Shown one piece after another: positions 39,997 through 48,027 of a stretch of DNA of 64,000 nt. Origin of the DNA: Pseudomonas sp. JQ170C (GTDB lineage Bacteria > Pseudomonadota > Gammaproteobacteria > Pseudomonadales > Pseudomonadaceae); assembly GCF_035581345.1 (NCBI RefSeq), contig NZ_CP141608.1, positions 4,370,501 through 4,434,500 of the forward strand, given 5' to 3'. The notes under the pieces are model-generated. The model saw nothing but the letters and a program-made list of their open reading frames with translations. It was not told where the DNA came from and searched no databases. Position 1 is the stretch's first letter. Every line of letters starts with the position of its first letter. The position numbers and the translations under genes were made by a program.

Positions 39997-40036
39997 AATT
40001 AACTTGCGCACTAAATAATTGCGCGATAAGTTAATT
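39997..40036. promoter_or_regulatory. Predicted OhrR operator before ohr
   Basis: Perfect 9-base inverted repeat AATTAACTT / AAGTTAATT (39997-40005, 40028-40036) enclosing TTGCGC direct repeats at 40004 and 40019. The AT-rich dyad with TTGCGC resembles OhrR boxes in other proteobacteria. It lies 46 bases before the ohr start, the expected place. Confidence 0.7.
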
Positions 40037-40081
40037 CCCGTACCCACTCAGCGCCACGGCGCAATCCATGCGAGGCTCAAG

Positions 40082-40510
40082 ATGCAAAAGGTCACTCCGC
40101 TGTACATTGCAGAAGCTACCTCCACCGGCGGTCGCGATGGTCGGTCCAAATCCAGCGATGGCATTCTCGATGTCGCCCTGGCCACGCCCAAGGAGCTGGG
40201 CGGCGCAGGCGGCGCGGCTACCAACCCCGAGCAACTGTTTGCCGCCGGCTACTCGGCCTGCTTTATCGGCGCACTGAAGTTCGTCGCCGGCCAGCAGAAA
40301 AAAGCGATTCCAGCCGACAGCTCGATCAAGGCCCGCGTCGGCATCGGCCAGATCCCCGGCGGTTTCGGCCTGGACATCGACCTGCATGTGAACCTGCCAG
40401 GCCTGGAACAGGCCGATGCGCAGGCCCTGGTCGATGCCGCGCACCAGGTGTGCCCGTACTCCAACGCCACCCGCGGCAATGTCGATGTACGCCTGCACGT
40501 CACGGTCTGA
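40082..40510 (+). CDS. ohr: Organic hydroperoxide resistance protein Ohr
   Basis: 142-aa thiol peroxidase that reduces fatty-acid and other organic peroxides using lipoylated partners. Start ATG at 40082 (MQKVTPLYIAEATSTGGRDG). The OsmC/Ohr fold shows both redox cysteines: AGYSACFIGALKFVA and HQVCPYSNATRGNVDV. It is the adjacent partner of OhrR and the last gene before a strong terminator. Confidence 0.97.
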   Translation: MQKVTPLYIAEATSTGGRDGRSKSSDGILDVALATPKELGGAGGAATNPEQLFAAGYSACFIGALKFVAGQQKKAIPADSSIKARVGIGQIPGGFGLDIDLHVNLPGLEQADAQALVDAAHQVCPYSNATRGNVDVRLHVTV

Positions 40511-40530
40511 GGGTAAAACCCAGGCATAAA

Positions 40531-40555
40531 AAAACCCGGCCAAGGCCGGGTTTTT
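40531..40555. terminator. Bidirectional terminator ohr / efp
   Basis: Stem ACCCGGCC/GGCCGGGT (40534-40541, 40544-40551), tight AA loop, A-run before and T5 after; shared by the two convergent genes. Confidence 0.92.
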
Positions 40556-40569
40556 AGTGGGCGCAAGAA

Positions 40570-41139
40570 TTACTTCTTGGAACGACCCTTGAAGCTGCCA
40601 TCGCGAGTGTCGATGTCGATCATCTCGTCGATTTCGATGAAGTCGGCAACCTGGATTTCAGTGCCGTTGCTCAGCTTGGCTGGCTTCATGACCTTGCCCG
40701 AAGTGTCGCCGCGAGCAGCGTTTTCGGTGTAGACAACCTTACGGCTGATGGTGGTCGGCAGTTCTACCGATACCAGGCGCTCTTCGAAGAAAACGGCTTC
40801 GCAGACGTCGGTCATGCCTTCTTCGATGTATGGCAGAACGGCCTCGATGTCTTCGGCGTTCAGCTCGTACATGGTGTAGTCGGTGGTGTCCATGAAGGTG
40901 AAGGTGTCACCGCTGATGAACGACAGGGTCGCTTCTTTGCGATCCAGGATCACGTCGTCCAGCTTGTCGTCCGCACCGTAAACGGTTTCGGTCTTGTAGC
41001 CGGTCAGCAGGTTCTTCAGCTTGGTCTTCATGATCGCGCTGTTACGGCCCGACTTGGTGAATTCAGCTTTCTGGACCAGCCACGGGTCGTTATCGATCCG
41101 CAGTACGGTACCGGGTTTCAGTTCTTTACCAGTTTTCAT
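40570..41139 (-). CDS. efp: Elongation factor P (Arg32 type)
   Basis: 189-aa EF-P, which enters the ribosomal E-site region to relieve stalling at polyproline stretches. Three beta-barrel domains are present. The tip residue of domain I is Arg32 ([15 protein letters not shown]), the rhamnosylated type found in pseudomonads, not the lysine form modified by EpmA/B. EarP, its modifying enzyme, is encoded directly upstream, 48 bases away on the same strand. Confidence 0.97.
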   Translation of the reverse strand: MKTGKELKPGTVLRIDNDPWLVQKAEFTKSGRNSAIMKTKLKNLLTGYKTETVYGADDKLDDVILDRKEATLSFISGDTFTFMDTTDYTMYELNAEDIEAVLPYIEEGMTDVCEAVFFEERLVSVELPTTISRKVVYTENAARGDTSGKVMKPAKLSNGTEIQVADFIEIDEMIDIDTRDGSFKGRSKK

Positions 41140-41187
41140 TGCGAGATATCCGAATTTGGATGGATTTACAAAAATCGAGGCCGCGTA

Positions 41188-42321
41188 TCATAGCCAATTT
41201 CGATAAAACTGTACCAGCGCCGTGGCAAGGTCCGGCTGAGCGGCCTGTGTGGCGCTCCAGCGGCGGGCATGCTGGTCGAGCTCGGTCCAGTGCTCCAGTA
41301 CCTGCTGCCAGGCCTGGCCCATGTCGCGATCCATGTTCCAGGCGCGCCACAAATCGACGATGGCCGTTTTGGCTGACGGCGACAGCCCTACGACGTAATG
41401 ATCGAGAAACGCTTCGAGCTTTTCCCAGTGGGCATACTCTTCCTGCACATAGATATGCCAGAGCAGCGGACGCCCTGCCCACTGCGCGCGCACAAACGAA
41501 TCCTCGCCGCGCACGGCATTGAAATCGCAGCACCACAACAGTTGATCGTATTCATCCTGACTGACGAAAGGCAGGATCTGCACCGTCAGCGCACCGCGCG
41601 TCGCCACGCTGCCCACCTGCAGGGTGCCCTCGCCCAGCCAGGCCTGAACATCCCCGAGGATACGGCCCTCGGGCACCAGCAGATGGTTGGCACGGCCGTC
41701 GGCGGCCAGGGCATCGAGCCAGCTGGCCAGGCCCGAATTTTCGTAGGCGAACAGCGAAATCAGGCGAGCATCGCGGGCCGGGGTGACGCCCAGGCCCTGG
41801 AGAAACGCTGCGCGCGCTGCCGGGTCCTGCTCGAACGCCTCACGCCGCGCCAGCAGGTTCGCCTCACGCAACAGGCCGCCGGTCCTGGGCGTAAAGCCCG
41901 GGAAGAAAAACACCTTGCGCAAGCCATTGGGCAGGGGTGATGGCAAGCCATGGCAGCCTTCGACCCAGTCTTCGGCGCTGAGGTATTCAAGGTTCAGCCA
42001 CAACGGGGCGCGGGGGCTGTCGAGCATGGCCTGCACATAGGCGGCCGGCAGCTGACAGGCAAAGGCACCGATTACGACGTCCGCCACAGCCGTTTCCTGC
42101 CACTCGGGCAGCCAGTGACACACCTCGACCCCTTGCTGCCATTGTTGCGCAGCACCGGGCTCGGCCTGGGGACAGATGCGTGCGAAGGCCGTCAGGTCAT
42201 CCACCCACAGGCGCACCGCCACGTCCTGCTCGGCCACCAATTGCCGCGCAAGACGCCAGGTCACGCCGATGTCGCCGTAGTTGTCGACGACACAACAGAA
42301 GATGTCCCAGTGCGCTTTCAT
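41188..42321 (-). CDS. earP: EF-P arginine rhamnosyltransferase EarP
   Basis: 377-aa GT-B glycosyltransferase (DUF2331) that moves rhamnose from dTDP-rhamnose onto Arg32 of EF-P. It shows the N-terminal DIFCCVVDNYGDIGVTWRLARQL (in pieces) and the catalytic Asp region, and the C-terminal QDEYDQLLWCCDFNAVRGEDSFVRAQWA stretch (read in parts) that binds dTDP-rhamnose. It is followed by its substrate gene efp, so modifying enzyme and target are co-expressed. The rml genes that make dTDP-rhamnose are not in the window. Confidence 0.95.
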   Translation of the reverse strand: MKAHWDIFCCVVDNYGDIGVTWRLARQLVAEQDVAVRLWVDDLTAFARICPQAEPGAAQQWQQGVEVCHWLPEWQETAVADVVIGAFACQLPAAYVQAMLDSPRAPLWLNLEYLSAEDWVEGCHGLPSPLPNGLRKVFFFPGFTPRTGGLLREANLLARREAFEQDPAARAAFLQGLGVTPARDARLISLFAYENSGLASWLDALAADGRANHLLVPEGRILGDVQAWLGEGTLQVGSVATRGALTVQILPFVSQDEYDQLLWCCDFNAVRGEDSFVRAQWAGRPLLWHIYVQEEYAHWEKLEAFLDHYVVGLSPSAKTAIVDLWRAWNMDRDMGQAWQQVLEHWTELDQHARRWSATQAAQPDLATALVQFYRNWL

Positions 42322-42442
42322 CGCGGCCCCCTTGGCAAAAGCGCCGATTGTCCGGGTAAATCATCGCAGACAAAAGCCTGGTAGGAAAAAAACCTCTTGG
42401 CCGTGCGAGAATGGCCGCCTGTGACCTGGCCAGGAGGCCACC

Positions 42443-42832
42443 ATGCCCCGTCCTCGCGAACTGAAGATTACCCTCAAGCCTGTGCAATTGATTCTGTGCG
42501 TAGCCCTGGGGCTGTGGCTTGGCGCGCTCGCCATTGCCCTGAGCCTGTGGCTTGCCGGGCGCCTGTTGCCTGAAACCGTACAACCCCTGACCCAAAGGTT
42601 TGCACCGCCAGCCGCAGCCCCGGCAAGCGTGACACCGGAGGTCGATCAGCAGGTACGGATGTTCGAGCAGTACAAGCAGATCCTCCGCGATCAGGACGTG
42701 CAGCAGGCAGAAGAGCAGGCCGAAAGCAGCCTGCGCAACCTGTCCAACCCCAAGTGCCAGTTCTGGCTGCAACAGAACCGCACCGCGCCAACCGAAAAGA
42801 GCCGCGCCCTCGTCCTGGAACTGTGTAACTGA
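42443..42832 (+). CDS. Membrane-anchored small protein of unknown function
   Basis: 129-aa protein with a CAGGAGG ribosome site. A single hydrophobic helix spans about residues 15-40 (LILCVALGLWLGALAIALSLWLAG, in part), followed by a Pro/Ala linker and a helical C-terminal domain with two cysteines (NPKCQFWLQQ and the last residues LCN). The signal-anchor orientation suggests a periplasmic C-terminal part. It lies seven bases ahead of the Gre-like gene and is probably co-transcribed with it. I do not recognise a family. Confidence 0.8.
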   Translation: MPRPRELKITLKPVQLILCVALGLWLGALAIALSLWLAGRLLPETVQPLTQRFAPPAAAPASVTPEVDQQVRMFEQYKQILRDQDVQQAEEQAESSLRNLSNPKCQFWLQQNRTAPTEKSRALVLELCN

Positions 42833-42839
42833 CCCCCTC

Positions 42840-43322
42840 ATGAACAAAGCCGACCTGCTCACCCGCATCATCGACACCCTGAGCTTTGACCTCGACGTGG
42901 CCCAACGCGCGGCGCAGACCGCCTATGAAACCGCCACCGCGGAAGAGAACATTGCCGAAAACAAGTACGACACGCTGGGGCTGGAAGCGTCCTATCTGGC
43001 GACCGGACAAGCCCGGCGCATGGAGGAGATCCGTCAGGCGCGGGCTGCCTATCAGCAGTTGGTGCTGCGCGATTACGACCCATCGTGCGGCATTCAGGTC
43101 AGCAACCTCGTCACGCTGGAAGCTGAGGATGGCAGTTGCCAGCGTGTGTTCCTCGGGCCTGAAGGCGCTGGACTGAAGATTGGCCAGGGATCGCAGCTGG
43201 TGACGGTGATCACCCCGCGCTCGCCCCTGGGACAGGGCTTGATCGGTAAGGCGGTGGATGACGAAGTCACCCTCGTGCTCGGGGGACGGCAGCAGCATTT
43301 TTGGGTGACCGCGGCTTGCTGA
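42840..43322 (+). CDS. GreA/GreB-like transcription elongation factor
   Basis: 160-aa protein that resembles GreA/GreB but is more acidic. N-terminal coiled coil (about 1-75) with an acidic tip AEENIAENKYDTLG that could enter the RNA polymerase secondary channel, and a C-terminal FKBP-like domain (VFLGPEGAGLKIG, ITPRSPLGQGLIGKAVDDEVTL), the typical SPLGxALLGK... motif in altered form. Such proteins are annotated as GreAB-family in pseudomonads. Whether it rescues backtracked polymerase has not been shown from sequence. Forms a pair with the membrane protein upstream. Confidence 0.85.
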   Translation: MNKADLLTRIIDTLSFDLDVAQRAAQTAYETATAEENIAENKYDTLGLEASYLATGQARRMEEIRQARAAYQQLVLRDYDPSCGIQVSNLVTLEAEDGSCQRVFLGPEGAGLKIGQGSQLVTVITPRSPLGQGLIGKAVDDEVTLVLGGRQQHFWVTAAC

Positions 43323-43323
43323 T

Positions 43324-43345
43324 CGCAGGGCAAGCCCGCGCCTAG
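43324..43345. repeat. Single decayed REP unit
   Basis: GCAGGGCAAGCCCGCGCCTA resembles one REP arm with changes in its right end. It begins right after the Gre-like stop and overlaps the stop of the following LysR gene. Confidence 0.7.
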
Positions 43346-44274
43346 CGCTTGAGGCTTCCGTCAAACTTCTGCGCCAGGCCCTGGGCAGCAAACTGCTCGA
43401 GAATGAAGTCCACGAAGACCCGCGTCTTGCCCGGCAGCAGCTTGTGCTCGGCGTAGTACAGCGAAATGTTGCCGTCATCCACATACCAGTCCGGCAGCAC
43501 CCGCACCAGGCTCCCCGCCTCCAGGTAAGGCACGGCGAACGGCATGCTCACCAGCGCCACGCCCAACCCCTGCTGCGCCGCCCCGCACGCCGCCTCCGAA
43601 TCGCTCATGGTCATGCGCAGGCGAATGTTCAACGGGCTTTGTTCCTGCTGGTGATTGATCAATGGCCAGGAACGCACCCGCCCGGTCTGCGGTGAACGTA
43701 TCAGAATCCCGTCCAGTGCCTGCAAATCGACGGGCTGACTGATCGGCGGGTGGCGTTCGATAAACGCCGGGGCCGCCACCAGAATCCGGTGCGCCGGGGT
43801 CAGCTTGCGCGCCACCACGCCCTGGGGCAGATCGAAGCCGCCGCCGATCGCGGCATCAAAGCCCTGGCCAATCAGGTCGACCTGGCGGTTATCGAAGTGC
43901 CAGTCCGGGCTGATGGCCGGGTAGCGCTGCAGAAACTCGCTGAGCAGCGGCACGATGTACAAGCGCCCGAACACCGTGCCCATGCTTACCTTCAAGGTCC
44001 CGGTCGGCTGTCCTTCAGCGCTGGCCAGGTTGGCCACCGCGTACTGGATGGTCTGTAAGCTCCCCGCCACCTCTCCCAGAAACCGCTGGCCCGCCTCGGT
44101 CAGGGTCAGACGCCGGGTGCTGCGCTGGAACAGACGCACGCCAAGGTTCGCTTCCAGCCGCGCGACGTTCTTGCCCACCGCCGCCGGGGTCAGGCTCAGG
44201 CGGCGGGCAGCCTCGGCAAAGCTGCCCACCTCGGCACTGCGGACAAAGCATTCGATACTACTGAAAGTTTCCAA
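43342..44274 (-). CDS. LysR-family transcriptional regulator (SDR-linked)
   Basis: 310-aa LTTR with a TTG start (METFSSIECFVRSAEVGSF). wHTH residues 1-60 (SLTPAAVGKNVARLEANLGV) and effector domain (GTLKVSMGTVFGRLYIVPLLSEF). It stands divergent from the SDR gene, 123 bases away, a common regulator-target pair. A weak GGAA lies nine bases before the TTG. Confidence 0.9.
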   Translation of the reverse strand: METFSSIECFVRSAEVGSFAEAARRLSLTPAAVGKNVARLEANLGVRLFQRSTRRLTLTEAGQRFLGEVAGSLQTIQYAVANLASAEGQPTGTLKVSMGTVFGRLYIVPLLSEFLQRYPAISPDWHFDNRQVDLIGQGFDAAIGGGFDLPQGVVARKLTPAHRILVAAPAFIERHPPISQPVDLQALDGILIRSPQTGRVRSWPLINHQQEQSPLNIRLRMTMSDSEAACGAAQQGLGVALVSMPFAVPYLEAGSLVRVLPDWYVDDGNISLYYAEHKLLPGKTRVFVDFILEQFAAQGLAQKFDGSLKR

Positions 44275-44397
44275 GGCACCGATTCCATACTTGTGGTTTA
44301 CACAGACTATAGCGATTACCGGCTATTCAGAGGGTAATACGGCGCCGATACTGGCCCCCATCCAAGGCATCCGGCCTTGTTCTTTCGGGAGCACAGT

Positions 44398-45147
44398 ATG
44401 TCGACCCAAACTCGCCTCGACGGCAAAGTGGCCCTGGTCCAGGGTGGTTCACGCGGTATCGGCGCCGCTATCGTCAAACGCCTGGCCGCCGAAGGCGCCA
44501 GTGTTGCCTTTACCTACGCCCACGCTACCGAACAGGCCCAGGCGCTGCAGCAAAGCATCATTGCCGGCGGTGGCAAGGCCCTCGCCCTCCAGGCCGACAG
44601 CGCCGATGCCAGCGCCGTGCAACAAGCGGTGCAAACCACGGTTGAGCGCTTTGGCAGGCTGGACATCCTGGTCAACAACGCCGGTGTGCTGGCCGTTGCG
44701 CCCTTGCTGGAGTTCGACCTGGACGACTTCGATCGCACCCTGGCGGTCAACGTACGCAGCGTCTTCGTCGCCACCCAGGCCGCGGCCCGGCATATGGGCC
44801 AGGGTGGACGCATCATCAACATCGGCAGCACCAACGCCGAACGCATGCCCTTCGCCGGCGGCGGCCCCTATGCCATGAGCAAGTCCGCCCTGGTCGGCCT
44901 GACACGCGGCCTGGCACGGGACCTCGGTCCACTGGGCATCACCATCAACAATGTGCAGCCGGGCCCTGTGGATACCGAGATGAACCCGGCCAAGGGCGAG
45001 TTCGCCGAAAGCCTGATGGGCTACATGGCGGTGGGGCGCTACGGCGAAGTCGAAGAGATCGCCAGCTTCGTTGCCTACCTGGCCAGCCCCGAAGCGGCCT
45101 ATATCACCGGTGCCAGCCTGACCATCGATGGCGGCTTCGCTGCCTGA
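44398..45147 (+). CDS. Short-chain dehydrogenase/reductase (SDR)
   Basis: 249-aa classical SDR. Start ATG at 44398 behind GGGAGCAC. NAD(P)-binding loop GGSRGIGAAI (about 20-29), NNAG at about 90, catalytic Ser (IINIGSTNAER), YxxxK as YAMSKSA and the PGPVDTEMNPA motif are all intact. Substrate unknown; probably a 3-oxoacyl-ACP/alcohol type oxidoreductase, in the pathway controlled by the divergent LysR. Convergent with the next LysR gene. Confidence 0.92.
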   Translation: MSTQTRLDGKVALVQGGSRGIGAAIVKRLAAEGASVAFTYAHATEQAQALQQSIIAGGGKALALQADSADASAVQQAVQTTVERFGRLDILVNNAGVLAVAPLLEFDLDDFDRTLAVNVRSVFVATQAAARHMGQGGRIINIGSTNAERMPFAGGGPYAMSKSALVGLTRGLARDLGPLGITINNVQPGPVDTEMNPAKGEFAESLMGYMAVGRYGEVEEIASFVAYLASPEAAYITGASLTIDGGFAA

Positions 45148-45152
45148 TGTGC

Positions 45153-46040
45153 TCAACCACCTTCCTTGGCGTCCAGGCTTTGTTCAATCATCTGAACGAA
45201 TACCCTGGCTGCCGGGGTAGGGTTTTTCGACCAGATCGCATAGAGGTGGCGCCGCGGCGCATCGCGTATGACTGCCGTGGCCACCTCCTTGAACGACCCG
45301 GCAGTACGCGCCGGCACCAGCCCCACCGCCAGCTTGCGCTGGACGAATTTCTCGACCAGGCGAATATTGGTCACCTCGAACTGCACCCGATGGCCCAGGC
45401 CGGCGGCAGCGAACGCTTCGTCGGTCTGGCGGCGGGCGCCCGTACCGGCAGGAAAATCCACAAGCGGCTGGTTTTCCAGGTGCGCCAGCGACAGGCCCTC
45501 CACCAGCACCAGCGGATGATCCACGGGAAATACCGCCACCAACTCCTCTTCGGCCAGAAGGCGGTACTCGACCCCCTCAAGACGCTCCCCCGGCCACACC
45601 CCGATGAACCCCACATCCAACCGCCGCTCGCGTACGTCGGCAATCAGCAGCTCGCTCTTGGCCATCAGCCAGCGGATATCCACTTGTGGATACTGGCGAT
45701 GGAAGCCGGCCAGCAAGTCGACCAGGTCCAGTTCGGTCATCGAGGTTATCTCGCCGATGGACAATTGCCCGCGCACCTCGCCACAGGCGGCAGCCACGTC
45801 TTCGGCAATACGCCGGGTGGCCTCCAGGGCAGGCCGGGCGCTCTGCACGAACGCCTCGCCCGCCGGGGTCAGGCGCACCCGCCGCGAGCTACGCTCGAAC
45901 AGGCTGACACCCAAGGCTTCCTCCAGCCGGGCGATCTGGTGACTCAGCGCCGACTGAACGACATGGCACCGTTCAGCGGCGCGGGTGAAGCTGCCGGTAT
46001 CGACCACGGCAAGGGCATATTCGATTTGCTTGAGGTTCAT
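45153..46040 (-). CDS. LysR-family transcriptional regulator (MFS-linked)
   Basis: 295-aa LTTR. wHTH residues 1-60 (MNLKQIEYALAVVDTGSFTRAAERCHVVQSALSHQIARLE, in parts), effector domain (VRGQLSIGEITSMTELDLVDLL). Divergent from the MFS exporter by 106 bases, which is likely its target. The two LTTR/gene pairs (43342 and 45153) are arranged back to back around the SDR gene. Confidence 0.92.
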   Translation of the reverse strand: MNLKQIEYALAVVDTGSFTRAAERCHVVQSALSHQIARLEEALGVSLFERSSRRVRLTPAGEAFVQSARPALEATRRIAEDVAAACGEVRGQLSIGEITSMTELDLVDLLAGFHRQYPQVDIRWLMAKSELLIADVRERRLDVGFIGVWPGERLEGVEYRLLAEEELVAVFPVDHPLVLVEGLSLAHLENQPLVDFPAGTGARRQTDEAFAAAGLGHRVQFEVTNIRLVEKFVQRKLAVGLVPARTAGSFKEVATAVIRDAPRRHLYAIWSKNPTPAARVFVQMIEQSLDAKEGG

Positions 46041-46146
46041 GGATCAATCTATTTTCAAGATGGATAGAATGAAAACGATACATTGGCGTCATGCTAGCGC
46101 ATTTCCCATACTGTCACTTCCTAACTGCCACTGATCGAGACGGTCC

Positions 46147-47340
46147 ATGACCACCTCCACTTCTCCCCTGAGCCGCGGCCTGATCCTGCTGATGGCGACC
46201 GCCACCGGCCTCGCCGTGGCCAGCAACTACTATGCCCAGCCGCTACTGCACAGCATCGCCGAGCATTTCGGCCTGACCACTGCCAGTGCCGGGGCCATCG
46301 TCATTGCCGCCCAGCTGAGCTATGGCGCCGGACTGTTGCTGCTGGCACCTTTGGGCGATCTGTTCGAGCAACGCCGGCTGATCGTCAGCATGATCGGCAT
46401 CAGCACCCTGGGGCTGTTGATCAGTGCCTTCTCTCCAAGCCTGTCCTGGTTGCTGCTGGGCACGACACTGACCGGCCTGTTCTCGGTGGTGGCCCAGGTG
46501 CTGGTGCCCATGGCGGCTGGCCTGAGCGACCCGAGCCAACGGGGCCGGGTGGTTGGCACGCTGATGAGCGGGCTGCTGCTGGGCATCCTGCTGGCGCGCA
46601 CCGCCGCCGGCTTCATGGCCGAGCTCGGCGGCTGGCGCAGCATTTACCTGCTGGCCGCCGCATTGATGGCCGTGTGTGCGATTGCGCTGTACCGCGCCCT
46701 GCCTGAGCGGCACCAGCATGCCGGGCTCAAGTATCCGGCACTGATCGGCTCGGTGTTTCGCCTGTTCGTCGATGAGCCAGTGCTACGCCTGCGTTCGCTG
46801 CTCGGCCTGCTGGCCTTCAGCTTGTTCGCCCTGTTCTGGACACCCCTGGCCTTTCTCCTGGCGGCCGAGCCCTATCACTACTCCGACGCAATCATCGGCC
46901 TGTTCGGCCTGGCCGGTGCCGCCGGTGCGCTGTCGGCCAACTGGGCCGGCCGCCTGGCCGATCGCGGCAAGGGGCCGCTGGGGACCACCGTCGGGCTGCT
47001 GGCGTTGCTGCTGTCCTGGATTCCCCTGGGTTTTGCCCAGACATCCCTGGTGGCGCTGTTGATCGGCGTGCTGTTGCTGGACCTGGCCGTGCAACTGGTG
47101 CATGTGAGTAACCAGAATGCGGTGATTGCCCTGCGTCCGGAAGCACGCAACCGCCTCAACGCCGGCTACATCACCTGCTACTTCATCGGCGGGGCGCTGG
47201 GATCGCTGCTCGGCACCCAGCTGTTCCAGTCCCACGGCTGGAATGCCATCGTCATTGCCGGTCTTGTCATCGGCAGCCTGGCCTTGCTGGTCTGGGGCCT
47301 GGCCGAACGCCAGCGCAGCCTGGGTGCGCGCACGGCCTGA
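46147..47340 (+). CDS. MFS transporter (12-TM, DHA1-type)
   Basis: 397-aa inner-membrane transporter with 12 hydrophobic segments. The first helix TGLAVASNYYAQPLLHSIAEHFG and the loop-2/3 GDLFEQRRLIVSMIG motif (variant of motif A) match exporters of the sugar/drug class such as YnfM-like. No substrate can be inferred. Likely repressed or activated by the divergent LysR protein. Confidence 0.92.
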   Translation: MTTSTSPLSRGLILLMATATGLAVASNYYAQPLLHSIAEHFGLTTASAGAIVIAAQLSYGAGLLLLAPLGDLFEQRRLIVSMIGISTLGLLISAFSPSLSWLLLGTTLTGLFSVVAQVLVPMAAGLSDPSQRGRVVGTLMSGLLLGILLARTAAGFMAELGGWRSIYLLAAALMAVCAIALYRALPERHQHAGLKYPALIGSVFRLFVDEPVLRLRSLLGLLAFSLFALFWTPLAFLLAAEPYHYSDAIIGLFGLAGAAGALSANWAGRLADRGKGPLGTTVGLLALLLSWIPLGFAQTSLVALLIGVLLLDLAVQLVHVSNQNAVIALRPEARNRLNAGYITCYFIGGALGSLLGTQLFQSHGWNAIVIAGLVIGSLALLVWGLAERQRSLGARTA

Positions 47341-47443
47341 GCGGCACCGCTCGGGCGACCCTCCGTCGCCTGAGCATTGACTTGTAGCGGCCCCGAGCGC
47401 TGAGTAGGGATTGGTCAACAGCCCCTTCAAATCGGATGACACA

Positions 47444-47824
47444 ATGACAAGACTCACGGTTCAGTCCGGCGATTTCTTGCAAGGTGAAGGCGAATTTCGC
47501 AACGGATCGCTCACACTCAAGACCTGCCGCAGCCCCAACCCCGGGGAAAAAATCGCCCTTACCCGTATCCGCGACCTGATCGTTGCCAACCAGGAGTCCA
47601 GCCGCAGCCTGGGCAGCACCTTGGGTTGGGGCGTGGCTGGCGCGCTGGTGGCAGGCCCCGTCGGCCTGATTGCCGGGCTCTGGCTGGGGGGCAAGGAAGA
47701 GGAGGTGACCTTCCTCGCCACCTTCAAGGATGGACGCAAGCTGATGGCCATCACCGACGGCAAGACCTGGTCGAAAATCAACGGCCAGTGGCGCCGACAG
47801 GTGTTGCCCGCCGCCAACCGCTGA
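47444..47824 (+). CDS. Conserved protein with glycine-zipper-like membrane segment
   Basis: 126-aa protein starting MTRLTVQSGDFLQGEG, whose function I do not recognise. Residues 1-50 are beta-rich (LTLKTCRSPNPGEKIALTRI), then a Gly/Ala helix (LGWGVAGALVAGPVGLIAGLWLGG, about 66-90, in part) and a short beta-rich tail (VTFLATFKDGRKLMAITDGKTW) recalling bacterial PH-like domains. Likely membrane associated. An ATG at 47444 gives the conserved start; a GTG-like frame opening 11 codons before is less likely. Confidence 0.75.
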   Translation: MTRLTVQSGDFLQGEGEFRNGSLTLKTCRSPNPGEKIALTRIRDLIVANQESSRSLGSTLGWGVAGALVAGPVGLIAGLWLGGKEEEVTFLATFKDGRKLMAITDGKTWSKINGQWRRQVLPAANR

Positions 47825-47870
47825 ACCGGGCTGCGCCTCGTTCGTTCATTGATACAACACACCGCGCAAA

Positions 47871-47898
47871 CAGGGGCACCGTGACCCGGTCGCCCCTG
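47871..47898. repeat. Inverted repeat before the TonB-dependent receptor
   Basis: CAGGGGC/GCCCCTG outer arms (47871-47877, 47892-47898) with an inner ACCG/CGGT pair. No T-run follows. It lies in the 203-base gap before the receptor gene; I see no Fur box or cobalamin riboswitch there. Confidence 0.6.
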
Positions 47899-48027
47899 CT
47901 AAGATGCGCGCCCGCCTGCCTGGCGCAATGCCGGCAAGCCTGACTCCCCCTCCATTCTCAGTCTTCACCCCGGACCGCATCGAGGCATAACGGTGCGTCC
48001 GCCACATGCCATCAAGGAGCTTTCTGC

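Noticed and set aside
47825..48027. Cobalamin riboswitch or Fur box before the TonB-dependent receptor
   Set aside because: No B12-box sequence and no Fur-like 19-bp dyad were seen; only a GC hairpin.
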